Below are positions 1 through 6,927 of a stretch of DNA of 64,000 nt, in pieces; within the stretch, counting starts at the first letter, position 1; the number at the start of each line of letters is the position of its first letter. Source of the DNA: an uncultured Bacteroidales bacterium (GTDB lineage Bacteria; Bacteroidota; Bacteroidia; Bacteroidales; UBA932); the NCBI GenBank assembly GCA_946415475.1, contig CAMKSQ010000002.1:124001-188000 (forward strand), in the 5' to 3' direction. The translations under genes were made by a program, and so were the position numbers. The notes under the pieces were generated by a model. The model searched no databases, had not been told where the DNA came from, and saw only the letters and a program-made list of their open reading frames with translations.

Positions 1-1
1 A

Positions 2-550
2 CCCACCTGGCCCTATATCACGGCGAGCGACGGGGTGGATTCGGATGGCGAGGTACTCAACATGACGCGCGCCATCATGGAGCAGGATGCCGGCGGGGGC
101 GACCTGTGCCTGTACCCCGGGTTGGAATCCCCCGCCCCCGGCTGGGTGGGACAGAATACACACGGTGAAGAAGCCATGTGGTATCTTCCCGAGCAAATCC
201 GTCAGGTTGCCAGCAATAAGCAGGCGGAGTTCCTGAAAGCCTGTGTCCGGCGCACTATGCTGCCTTACACGTTCAGTACCAGCCACAGCAGTATCGCGGG
301 CAAGGAAGCCCTCTATCGGCACAGTGAAACGGAGCTGCACTACGACCCTACGTGGGGAGGCACCTATACCTACTCACTACCAACCCGGCTAGAGAGCAAC
401 GCCGCCAAACGGAGGCTGCTGGTCCTGCATATCATCAGAGGTACCACGGAAACGTACAACAGCTACCTGGGCTATTATGACGCCGCACCGGAGGGCGGCA
501 ACGGCGGCTGGTACTTCTCCTACGAGAACCGCACAGCCTTCTGGCGATGA
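2..550 (+). CDS. Unrecognised protein, C-terminal part only
   Basis: The reading frame is open from the left edge of the window to a TGA at 548-550, so the real start lies upstream; the GTG at 35 is only an internal candidate. The visible 182 residues are rich in Tyr, Trp, Gly and Ser and contain no motif I can place. The segment with Trp-Gly-Gly-Thr-Tyr-Thr-Tyr followed by alternating hydrophobic residues suggests beta-strands, as in secreted or surface proteins, but that is inference. A terminator hairpin follows directly at 559-590, which fits a real gene end. Confidence 0.5.
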   Translation, partial: PTWPYITASDGVDSDGEVLNMTRAIMEQDAGGGDLCLYPGLESPAPGWVGQNTHGEEAMWYLPEQIRQVASNKQAEFLKACVRRTMLPYTFSTSHSSIAGKEALYRHSETELHYDPTWGGTYTYSLPTRLESNAAKRRLLVLHIIRGTTETYNSYLGYYDAAPEGGNGGWYFSYENRTAFWR

Positions 551-558
551 TGAAATGC

Positions 559-590
559 AGCCATCGGATTATTGCCGATGGCTGTTTTTT
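559..590 (+). terminator. Intrinsic terminator after the first partial gene
   Basis: A perfect 9-bp stem (AGCCATCGG / CCGATGGCT) with a 6-nt loop is followed by a run of T. It closes the upstream gene, and the promoter of the next gene begins in its T-tract. Confidence 0.8.
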
Positions 591-593
591 CAT

Positions 594-601
594 TATATTT
601 G
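594..601 (+). promoter_or_regulatory. Bacteroidetes -7 box TATATTTG
   Basis: Matches the TAnnTTTG consensus and ends 5 nt before the chosen ATG at 607, so transcription should start at or within a few bases of the start codon. Confidence 0.6.
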
Positions 602-606
602 CAGGA

Positions 607-1266
607 ATGTTCCGTCGCCTTGTATATCTGACACTTACCGCCGTGGTGCTTCTCTCCTGCTCCACGACGCGGAAAGCTGCAACGGCTGCCAAGCAAGCGC
701 CCCTCACAGATCCCGTAGAGATTGCCCGCTCGCAGCAGCGTGCCCAGGAAGTGGCGGATTCCATTGCGCAGGTTCGTTCCGGCGATGCAGCGGGACAGAC
801 GGCCCCGTCGCAGATACCCGGGAAGAGCGCGAAAACATCGAAAGAAGAAGCCAGCGGGAAGAAGACGCTTGGTGACAAAGTGGTGGCCTATGCCCGGAAA
901 TTCCTGGGTACGCCGTATAAACTGGGGGCATCGGGCCCCTCCCGCTTCGACTGTTCCGGTTACACCACGTACGTATTCAAGCACTTCGGCTATACAATTA
1001 CGCCTTATACCGGCGCTCAGTTCAAGGAAGGGCGGCCTGTCCACGGCTATGCCGACCTGCAAAAAGGTGACCTGGTGTTCTTTGGCAAGCGTGGCAGCGT
1101 GCGGGATATCGGCCATGTGGGCATCGTAGTTTCCGTCGATTACAACCGAGGCAGTTTCCGTTTCATCCATGCCTCCACCTCCGGCGGCGTGACGGAGAGC
1201 GAATCCACCCAGGCCTATTACATGATGCGCTATATCGGCGCTCGACGCATTTTGCCCGACGAATAA
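607..1266 (+). CDS. NlpC/P60 family cell-wall endopeptidase, lipoprotein
   Basis: Predicted papain-like peptidase that cleaves stem peptides of peptidoglycan in the periplasm. The N-terminus (Arg-Arg, hydrophobic stretch, LLSC) is a lipoprotein signal with the lipidated Cys at residue 18. A low-complexity, charged linker (about 20-100) leads to an NlpC/P60 domain (about 105-215). The catalytic Cys116 sits in FDCSGYT, His170 in GHVGIV and the third polar residue, His188, in FIHAST. I chose the ATG at 607 over an upstream in-frame ATG at 547 because the latter would translate through a terminator and promoter and would bury the signal peptide. The gene stands alone, between a terminator and ssrA. 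The 219-residue length is normal for small NlpC lipoproteins of Bacteroidales. Confidence 0.88.
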   Translation: MFRRLVYLTLTAVVLLSCSTTRKAATAAKQAPLTDPVEIARSQQRAQEVADSIAQVRSGDAAGQTAPSQIPGKSAKTSKEEASGKKTLGDKVVAYARKFLGTPYKLGASGPSRFDCSGYTTYVFKHFGYTITPYTGAQFKEGRPVHGYADLQKGDLVFFGKRGSVRDIGHVGIVVSVDYNRGSFRFIHASTSGGVTESESTQAYYMMRYIGARRILPDE

Positions 1267-1273
1267 TTTTTAT

Positions 1274-1281
1274 TATTTTTG
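1274..1281 (+). promoter_or_regulatory. -7 box TATTTTTG of ssrA
   Basis: TAnnTTTG match 18 nt before the mature tmRNA 5' end, leaving a short leader that RNase P would remove. Confidence 0.6.
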
Positions 1282-1299
1282 CAGCCACGTTCAACCATC

Positions 1300-1696
1300 G
1301 GGGGTGTTTTGGTTTTGACAGCGCTGATGCTGGACGGTAAGCATGTCGGGCCTCGGAACCTGTCCCGTAAAACGCAGATTCCAAAAAATCAGTTGCCAAC
1401 AACAACTATGCACTCGCTGCTTAATTTGCCAAGCAAATTAGCTTAATCCGTCCCGCCAAGGCTGCGGGGCCGACGAGTATCCCTCGGAACTTCCGCCTCA
1501 TAAGGGCCGATCAAGGGGTATCATTCATTTGGGGCCGCTCCGGAGGACGCCTCTAAATCCGGCTAAGACTTAAAGGCTAAGGGAAGCTTCGCCCGCCTTC
1601 CGGCAGGGCTTCTTCGAAAACCAAAGGACGGATAAGCATGTAGAAAGCCGCCTGGTGCGACGTTTGGACAGCGGTTCGAGTCCGCTCACCTCCACC
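1300..1696 (+). ncRNA. ssrA: tmRNA (ssrA), tag ANNNYALAA
   Basis: Rescues ribosomes stalled on broken mRNAs and tags the products for proteolysis. The 5' GGGGGTG (1300-1306) pairs with CACCTCC (1687-1693) to form the acceptor stem. The T arm with GGTTCGAGTCC lies just before it, and 3' ACC is encoded while the terminal A is not. The tag frame runs GCC-AAC-AAC-AAC-TAT-GCA-CTC-GCT-GCT-TAA at 1395-1424, giving ANNNYALAA. Known Bacteroidetes tags of the GENNYALAA / GETNYALAA type share the NYALAA end. The length of about 397 nt is normal for a one-piece tmRNA. The tRNA-like 3' half should not be read as a separate tRNA. Confidence 0.95.
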
Positions 1697-1698
1697 TT

Positions 1699-1728
1699 AA
1701 AAAAGGGCCCTTCGGGAGCCCTTTTTTC
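1699..1728 (+). terminator. Terminator of ssrA
   Basis: Stem AAAAAAGGGC / GCCCTTTTTT with a short loop begins three bases after the tmRNA end. The A-run and T-run make it usable on both strands. Confidence 0.85.
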
Positions 1729-1747
1729 GTGGAGGTGAAATCCGCCC

Positions 1748-1793
1748 ACGTTACCCCACCCCAAACCCCTCCCTCGGGGAGGGGCTTTTTTCG
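1748..1793. repeat. GC-rich hairpin repeat, copy 1 (also at 19856-19893)
   Basis: Contains CGTTACCCC followed by the hairpin CCCCTCC-ctcgg-GGAGGGG and a T-run (1786-1791). A close relative with the same lead-in lies at 19856-19893. Here it could act as a second terminator behind ssrA. Confidence 0.6.
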
Positions 1794-1812
1794 TCATGCC
1801 CGACCTGTCTCC

Positions 1813-1835
1813 TCATCCCGGGCTTGACCCGGGAT
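1813..1835. repeat. 23-bp palindrome, copy 1
   Basis: An imperfect palindrome (ATCCCGGG / CCCGGGAT around a short centre). Identical sequence recurs at 3432-3454 and, inverted, at 6528-6550. It lies just outside the stop codon of the CotH gene. Confidence 0.7.
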
Positions 1836-1841
1836 CTCCTC

Positions 1842-3200
1842 CTACTTCATTGCCTTCACTACCGAGGCCTTAACGGTGAAGAAGTTGTTGGTGCCGGGGC
1901 TTAGGATGCGGTATTGCGACTTGTTGCCCCAGGAGGCGGGGCGGTCTTTGATTTCCATGTCTTCGCCGGTGTCGTTTGAGACGAAGGGGGCGATGACAGT
2001 ATGCCAACCTTTGATGCGGTCCATGGAAGCATTGGCCTCGAAATCGCCCGCACAGAGCTCCTGGAGGCATTTCTTGTAATATGCCTTCCACTCGGCCTTG
2101 CCCAGCAACTTGACGATGAGCGGGTTGCTGTCCGAGCCCCAGCGGTAAGGGTCCTGCCGGCCGGAATCTCTCTGTGAGCCACATTCGTGGCTGGTGCCCA
2201 GGGTGTTGTCGTAATCGTAAGGGATGAAGAAGAACTTCCCGTCGGGATTGAAGTAGAAATAGAAGTTGTTCATGTTGTTCCAATAATCATCCCACATGCC
2301 CACAGCCACGTTTACGGCATAGGTTTTCAAGAGAAGTTCCACATCCATGGTCTCCGCCGCCCAGTTGTAGAACGCCTCCCCTTTGAGGGTGTTGAGCTGA
2401 CGGATGAAGTCCTGGAGCTGCGCCTTGGCGAGGGCGAATTCTTCGGGCTTGGACTTGAGTTCGTAGGTGTAGTCGTGCTCGTTGTCATCGACACCCATCC
2501 AAGCATTGGCGTCGCTGAGGGAGGCACCGTAGCGGGCCTTCCACAGGTGACCGTCCTTGCCGCCGAAAAGGTCCTTCCGGTGCTTGAGGTAGCTTCCGCG
2601 CACATGCTCCATGAGTTCGTACACGCCCATGTAAGTTTCCTTCCCGCCGATGGTGATCCACAGCCGCGTATAGCCCGAACTGATGGCCGTCCAAACGCCG
2701 GCACGATGGAAAAGGTCGTAGCAATAGACCTCCCGGCAATAGGCGGCATCGTCCTTAAACCATTTGAGGTCCAGGCGGCTTGCGCCCAGCAGCTTCTGGT
2801 TTTCGGCATACTCTTCGAAGTGCAGGCCGAAGTGCACGTGGTGCAGGTTTCCAGCCTCTCCGGGATAACGGCGGGAGGTGTTGCCCTTGAGTCGGAGGCC
2901 GGCATCTTTTATCGACTCGGAAATGACTCCGTCGGAATACGTAACGTCACAATGGATGTACTGCTGGGTGTTGTTATTCTTGTCGAAGGCATCCAGGAGC
3001 ACCTTCCACTGGGCCTCCGTGATGCTGATGCGTACCTCCGGCACTTTCCCACTCGCAGGCAACACAGGGACAACCCGCGGAGGAATCTGTGCCAGCTCGG
3101 GGATCTCAGGCAGCTGGCTGTCGTCCGGCCCCGGCACAATCTCCTTCCGCCCGCACGCCACGGCCAAAACAACCAGCAATATTCCCAGTATACGCTTCAT
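1842..3200 (-). CDS. CotH-kinase family lipoprotein
   Basis: Member of the CotH family of secreted protein-kinase-like enzymes, first known from Bacillus spore coats and common in Bacteroidetes cell-surface proteins. A lipoprotein signal ends at Cys16 (LAVAC). A Pro-rich linker is followed by the CotH domain from about residue 55: RLKGNTSRRYP (the glycine-rich-loop equivalent), LDLKWFKDD with CREVYCYDLFHRAG, a VYELMEHV segment, and FIPYDYDNTLG, the metal-binding DxD-like site. The 452-residue length fits a single-domain member. It stands alone; its own -7 box lies 5 nt upstream of the ATG. The substrate is unknown; surface-protein phosphorylation is a family-based guess. Confidence 0.85.
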   Translation of the reverse strand: MKRILGILLVVLAVACGRKEIVPGPDDSQLPEIPELAQIPPRVVPVLPASGKVPEVRISITEAQWKVLLDAFDKNNNTQQYIHCDVTYSDGVISESIKDAGLRLKGNTSRRYPGEAGNLHHVHFGLHFEEYAENQKLLGASRLDLKWFKDDAAYCREVYCYDLFHRAGVWTAISSGYTRLWITIGGKETYMGVYELMEHVRGSYLKHRKDLFGGKDGHLWKARYGASLSDANAWMGVDDNEHDYTYELKSKPEEFALAKAQLQDFIRQLNTLKGEAFYNWAAETMDVELLLKTYAVNVAVGMWDDYWNNMNNFYFYFNPDGKFFFIPYDYDNTLGTSHECGSQRDSGRQDPYRWGSDSNPLIVKLLGKAEWKAYYKKCLQELCAGDFEANASMDRIKGWHTVIAPFVSNDTGEDMEIKDRPASWGNKSQYRILSPGTNNFFTVKASVVKAMK

Positions 3201-3205
3201 GCGTA

Positions 3206-3213
3206 CAAAGATA
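3206..3213 (-). promoter_or_regulatory. -7 box TATCTTTG of the CotH gene
   Basis: TAnnTTTG read on the minus strand, ending 5 nt before the ATG at 3200. This predicts a leaderless or nearly leaderless mRNA. Confidence 0.6.
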
Positions 3214-3788
3214 AGGTATTTTTCTTTCTTTTGCCATGACGATGAGACCCGCGCTTGCCGCGATTACATCTATAACGGCCTCAAATGACGATTTCTTGCA
3301 AACGCGGCACGGATTTCAGCCCTTTTACCCCAAATCGCTGCCGCGATTGCGGCCCAAATACCGTAGAACAGCGATTTTTTGTAATCGCGGCCGAAGCGCC
3401 TCCCCCCCCGTCATGCCCGGCCCTTTCCCCTCATCCCGGGCTTGACCCGGGATCTCCTTTCCGGTCATGCCCTCCCCGCGCCCCGTCATGCCCGGCCCCG
3501 ACCGGGTATCTCCTTGCGCGAAGGTCCCGGATGTGGACCTTCCGTACATTTTGCCGGGCTTTTTTTCGCGCGAAGGTCCAGGTGGTGGACCCTCAGTACA
3601 CCTTCCTCCTGGGGTGCAAATGGTTGGCGGCCTTTTTGTCAATGGTTGGTTTTTGTGCAACCAACCTTTTGCAGGGGAATGGCATCTGAGCTATATGGAT
3701 GAAGGGTATAATGTCAAAGGTTGGAAGTGTAACGAACGTTCGCTTGGAACAAATTGACAAAGAAGGTTTAAATAACTTCAAAAATACT
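3214..3788. repeat. Gene-free stretch filled with GC-rich palindromes (left side of the MazG cassette)
   Basis: I see no gene here. The 23-bp palindrome lies at 3432-3454, a related GTCATGCCCGGCC unit near 3486, and two hairpins with GGTCC / GGACC arms at 3520-3542 (8-bp arms GAAGGTCC / GGACCTTC) and 3575-3591. Sequence from about 3690 onward is AT-rich and belongs to the next cassette. The same repeat types return inverted on the other side, at 6150-6590. Confidence 0.65.
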
Positions 3789-3796
3789 TATCTTTG
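3789..3796 (+). promoter_or_regulatory. -7 box TATCTTTG of the MazG cassette
   Basis: TAnnTTTG match 16 nt before the ATG at 3813. No Shine-Dalgarno is visible. It probably drives both cassette genes. Confidence 0.6.
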
Positions 3797-3812
3797 TATA
3801 AATCCTATTACT

Positions 3813-4142
3813 ATGACCGATATAGAATTTATTGTGGAAGAACTGCGCAAGTTCAACCAGGAGCGCGACTGGGATCAATTCCACAACGGAAAAGACCTTG
3901 CTATTGGCTTGTCTGTCGAGGCATCCGAACTCCTCGAGGCATTTTTGTGGAAAGCCCCTGAGAATGTCAATCCGGACAAAGTTCGTGAAGAGTTGGCCGA
4001 TGTGTTGAACTATGCATTCCAGATGGCCGATAAATATAATCTTGATATCAAGGAAATCATGCTGGAAAAGATTCGCAAGAATGCTGCGAAATATCCAGTA
4101 GAAAAGGCTAGAGGTAGTGCTAAGAAGTATAACGAGTTTTAA
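3813..4142 (+). CDS. MazG-like nucleotide pyrophosphohydrolase
   Basis: Predicted all-alpha NTP pyrophosphohydrolase that hydrolyses nucleoside triphosphates, or signal nucleotides, to monophosphates. The 109-residue protein is a single MazG-like domain. Its metal-binding acidic pattern is visible in SVEASELLEAF and, about 25 residues on, EELADVLNYA. I chose the ATG at 3813 because it begins just before the conserved IEFIVEELRKF helix and follows the -7 box; a longer frame from 3699 would read through the promoter. Only 3 nt separate its stop from the next gene, so the two are one operon. Base composition is clearly AT-richer than the rest of the window, which suggests acquisition. A role beside a nuclease-helicase points to defence rather than housekeeping, but that is inference. 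Confidence 0.82.
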   Translation: MTDIEFIVEELRKFNQERDWDQFHNGKDLAIGLSVEASELLEAFLWKAPENVNPDKVREELADVLNYAFQMADKYNLDIKEIMLEKIRKNAAKYPVEKARGSAKKYNEF

Positions 4143-4145
4143 GAG

Positions 4146-6005
4146 ATGATCGTATACAACGCGAATAAGAAACAGTTCGTTCTAGACGTAAGAACAAACG
4201 TCATTGCCACAAAAATTTTCAACCTTATTTCACAAAAAGGATTGTGCGCAGGACAAGATCGCGAATTCGCTGCATGGCAGAACTCCATGCAATTTATGAG
4301 GAACATTGTGGACGATGCCGAGATAGATGACGAGGTGCAGGTTGCCATCGAGTACAATATTCCACAAACTTCAAAACGTGTAGACTTTATCATCATCGGT
4401 GCCAACAAAAAAGGTGAAGATAATATTGTAATAGTTGAACTCAAGCAATGGACGAAGGCAGAGATTGTCGATGACGATATGCATTTCTGTGTTCGCACGT
4501 ACGTTGCGAACAATAATAGGATTGTCTGCCACCCCTCCTATCAGGCATACTCTTATTCACGTTTCATCGGCAATTATTCTCAAGTAGTCCACACCAACAA
4601 TATAAATCTGGTACCTTGTGCGTACCTACACAATTATCTACCCGCATACAAACACGCTCTTTCGGCCGATATTTATAAAGAATGGTACACTTCTGCACCT
4701 TTCTTTATCATGGATGAAGTCCAGCCGTTTACTGATTTCGTAAAAAAACACGTCACTCAAAAATCTTCAAAAGGAGACCTATTATATCTTATTGACCATG
4801 GTCGTATAAAACCCACCAAGTCATTACAGGATGCCCTGGCTACAATGGTTAAAGGAACTCCTTTATTTGACCTTTTAGATGAGCAGGCTGTCTGTTTCGA
4901 CATGTGCGTCAGAACAATGCTACAGTGCTTAAAAGATCGGAAGAAGCGCACAATTATTGTGCAAGGTGGCCCTGGAACTGGCAAATCAGTCTTAGCTGTA
5001 AATCTTCTCATGCATTTTATCACCTGCGCCTGCAATGCTGCGTACGTCACAAAGAACAGTGCTCCAAGAGAAGCTTTTCTTTCTATCCTGACTGGAAATA
5101 GCGCAATGAAAAGGGCCGAAATAAAACAATTATTTCGATCCCCTTTCGGGATGTCTCAAGTACCTGCAAATTCTTATGATTGTCTAATTGTAGATGAAGC
5201 GCACCGCTTGGTTAAACAGATGTACCGTGACTATACAGGTACCAATCAAGTGAAAGAATGTATCAATGCTTCGCTTCTGACTATTTTTATGTTGGATGAA
5301 GATCAGGCAGTTACCACAAAAGATATCGGGAGCATCCAGGAAATCAGTAAATGGTGTAAGGAGATGAAATCAAACATCATTATGCGCGAAGAGACAAAAC
5401 TTGTTTCTCAGTTCCGCTGCAACGGAAGTGATGCTTATATCCAATTTATTGACAACTTATTACAGAGAAAATCAGAAACTGTCAACATCCCGTTTTCAGA
5501 GCTGAATTACGACTTTCGTATTTTCGATAATGCCTCTGAATTACGTGAGGCGTTACGGGAAAAGAACACAAACAATAAGGCCCGTATGGTTGCCGGCTAC
5601 TGCTATGACTGGAATGTAAAACATGGCAGAGGTGACATAGATATTATTCTTCCCGGAGGGTTTCAAGCCAAATGGAATTTGTCTGAAGTATGGGCAATTA
5701 ATCCTAAATCCTTTGAAGAGGTTGGCTGCATACATACCGCCCAAGGTTTGGAGTTTGATTATGTAGGGGTTTTGATTGGGAAGGACCTGAAGTATAATAA
5801 TGGAAGAGTCATAACCGATAAGACGGCGATATCAAAAGATGATAATTCCTCCGGCATCCGTACAGCCAATGATGAGGATGCCCGCCGTCTCATTCTCAAT
5901 ACATACAAGACGCTACTTACACGTGGTCAAAAAGGGTGTTTTGTTTATTGTGAAGATGAAGCGCTTAGAGAGTATTTTAAGAAGAGACTTACTGATTGTT
6001 TATAA
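4146..6005 (+). CDS. PD-(D/E)XK nuclease fused to a DUF2075-type superfamily 1 helicase/ATPase
   Basis: Large predicted nucleic-acid-processing enzyme of 619 residues. The N-terminal third looks like a restriction-endonuclease fold: RVDFIIIG near residue 78 and IVELKQW near 97-102 supply the D...ExK pattern. A P-loop GGPGTGKS at 274-281 and Walker B LIVDEAHR near 347 start the DUF2075 ATPase. Later motifs include SQFRCNGSDAY and HTAQGLEFDYVGV (about 532-545), the superfamily 1 helicase motif V/VI region. It is co-transcribed with the MazG gene and shares its low GC. No toxin-antitoxin or methylase partner is present. Most likely an anti-phage or anti-plasmid module; the activity is untested. 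Confidence 0.82.
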   Translation: MIVYNANKKQFVLDVRTNVIATKIFNLISQKGLCAGQDREFAAWQNSMQFMRNIVDDAEIDDEVQVAIEYNIPQTSKRVDFIIIGANKKGEDNIVIVELKQWTKAEIVDDDMHFCVRTYVANNNRIVCHPSYQAYSYSRFIGNYSQVVHTNNINLVPCAYLHNYLPAYKHALSADIYKEWYTSAPFFIMDEVQPFTDFVKKHVTQKSSKGDLLYLIDHGRIKPTKSLQDALATMVKGTPLFDLLDEQAVCFDMCVRTMLQCLKDRKKRTIIVQGGPGTGKSVLAVNLLMHFITCACNAAYVTKNSAPREAFLSILTGNSAMKRAEIKQLFRSPFGMSQVPANSYDCLIVDEAHRLVKQMYRDYTGTNQVKECINASLLTIFMLDEDQAVTTKDIGSIQEISKWCKEMKSNIIMREETKLVSQFRCNGSDAYIQFIDNLLQRKSETVNIPFSELNYDFRIFDNASELREALREKNTNNKARMVAGYCYDWNVKHGRGDIDIILPGGFQAKWNLSEVWAINPKSFEEVGCIHTAQGLEFDYVGVLIGKDLKYNNGRVITDKTAISKDDNSSGIRTANDEDARRLILNTYKTLLTRGQKGCFVYCEDEALREYFKKRLTDCL

Positions 6006-6190
6006 TTCCGGCTGCACACGCTCTAAAGAGAGCGGTTTACGCTTGTAGGAAATATCGTCATTAAAGCCAGGCATGACGGAGGGGGTACACTCAAGTTGCA
6101 GGGTACCGTCGTTAGAGGCAGATTTTGACGGAGGGGGTACAGGAGGGTGACAGGGGTCCGGCGGCAGGAGATCCCGGGTCGGGGCCGGGC
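6006..6190. repeat. Gene-free GC-rich repeats right of the cassette
   Basis: GC jumps back up directly after the stop codon at 6005. GACGGAGGGGGTAC occurs twice (near 6076 and 6128), followed by GGAGATCCCGGG and GCCGGGCATGACGGG near 6167-6195. These match, inverted, the palindromes at 3411-3500. Confidence 0.55.
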
Positions 6191-6250
6191 ATGACGGGAA
6201 AGGGTTGGCCATGACGGGAAAGGGTTGGCCATGACGGGAAAGGGTTGGCC
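6191..6250. repeat. Three perfect 20-bp tandem repeats
   Basis: The unit ATGACGGGAAAGGGTTGGCC occurs three times head to tail (6191, 6211, 6231), with a partial fourth copy at 6251-6258. Units are contiguous with no spacers, so this is not a CRISPR array. Confidence 0.9.
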
Positions 6251-6279
6251 ATGACGGGGTTTGTGTGCTTTGGGGTAGA

Positions 6280-6433
6280 GGAAAGGGATACCCTCCAGGG
6301 GGCTTGTGCACCCCCGCACGAGGGTAGGGGGAGGGGCCCACAGCGGCGACGTCGTCAGACGGAGCGTTGCGAAATGGGAGGGGCCGGAACGGAGCGAAGC
6401 GTAGTGGAGTCCCCCTGGAGGGTATCCCTTCCT
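6280..6433. repeat. About 154-bp element with 22-bp inverted ends
   Basis: The left arm 6280-6302 and right arm 6411-6432 are inverted copies (core GGATACCCTCCAGGGGG) differing by one inserted A. The interior is GC-rich and has no plausible gene. This is the layout of a miniature inverted-repeat element; no transposase is nearby. Confidence 0.6.
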
Positions 6434-6592
6434 CTGTCCTGAAGGTCCAGAACGTGGACCTTCGCGCAAAAAGATACCCGATCAGGTCGGCCATGACGAG
6501 GGGAAAGGGGCGGGCATAACGGCAGGAGATCCCGGGTCAAGCCCGGGATGAGGGGAAAGAGATGGCCGATCAGGTCGGCCATGACGAAGACG
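6434..6592. repeat. Palindrome cluster before the DciA-like gene
   Basis: Contains a GAAGGTCC / GGACCTTC hairpin (6441-6463), two copies of GATCAGGTCGGCCATGACGA (near 6480 and 6568), and the inverted 23-bp palindrome at 6528-6550. No gene is seen. Confidence 0.65.
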
Positions 6593-6594
6593 GA

Positions 6595-6924
6595 TTATTT
6601 CAGGATAAGTTCCTGGATGAACGGAGCGGAGTGGTCGGTGGGCGTGAAGAGGTCGTCGGTGGAGAGGAAGGCGTTCATTTTTTCCACGAGGACGTCGCGC
6701 TGGAAGTAGAGCTGGTTGCGGATCACGGAGGAGCTGAGGGTGATGTAGAGTTTGCCGCTGCGGAAGTAGCGTTTGAGGGTGAAGGGGGCGGCGCCGGAGC
6801 AGGCGTCCCAGGCGGCGAAAACCCGCTGGGTATTGAGTCCGGTGGCCAGTTTCATGGATTTAATGTACTGCTGGACAATTTCTTCCATGCCCACCGCTTC
6901 CTTTCTATGGATCCTCACTGCCAT
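6595..6924 (-). CDS. DUF721 / DciA-like protein
   Basis: Small protein (109 aa) of the DUF721 family. DciA members load the replicative helicase DnaB in bacteria without DnaC. The family pattern is present: an amphipathic N-terminal helix, W near residue 39 in VFAAWDACSG, then KRYFRSGKLYITLSSSVIRNQLYF, the short KH-like beta-alpha core. It starts 3 nt after the stop of recF and is transcribed with it, the usual recF-DUF721 pairing near replication genes. The N-terminus begins MAVRIHRKEAV, and no better start is visible. Confidence 0.75.
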   Translation of the reverse strand: MAVRIHRKEAVGMEEIVQQYIKSMKLATGLNTQRVFAAWDACSGAAPFTLKRYFRSGKLYITLSSSVIRNQLYFQRDVLVEKMNAFLSTDDLFTPTDHSAPFIQELILK

Positions 6925-6927
6925 AGC

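Noticed and set aside
1640..1696. Separate tRNA gene
   Set aside because: The T arm and acceptor end belong to the tmRNA; the pairing partner is at 1300-1306 and there is no anticodon arm in between.
3699..3812. N-terminal extension of the MazG gene
   Set aside because: It would place the -7 box inside the coding sequence, and the added 38 residues do not belong to the MazG domain.
6191..6258. CRISPR array
   Set aside because: The repeats are contiguous 20-bp units without spacers and no cas gene is present.
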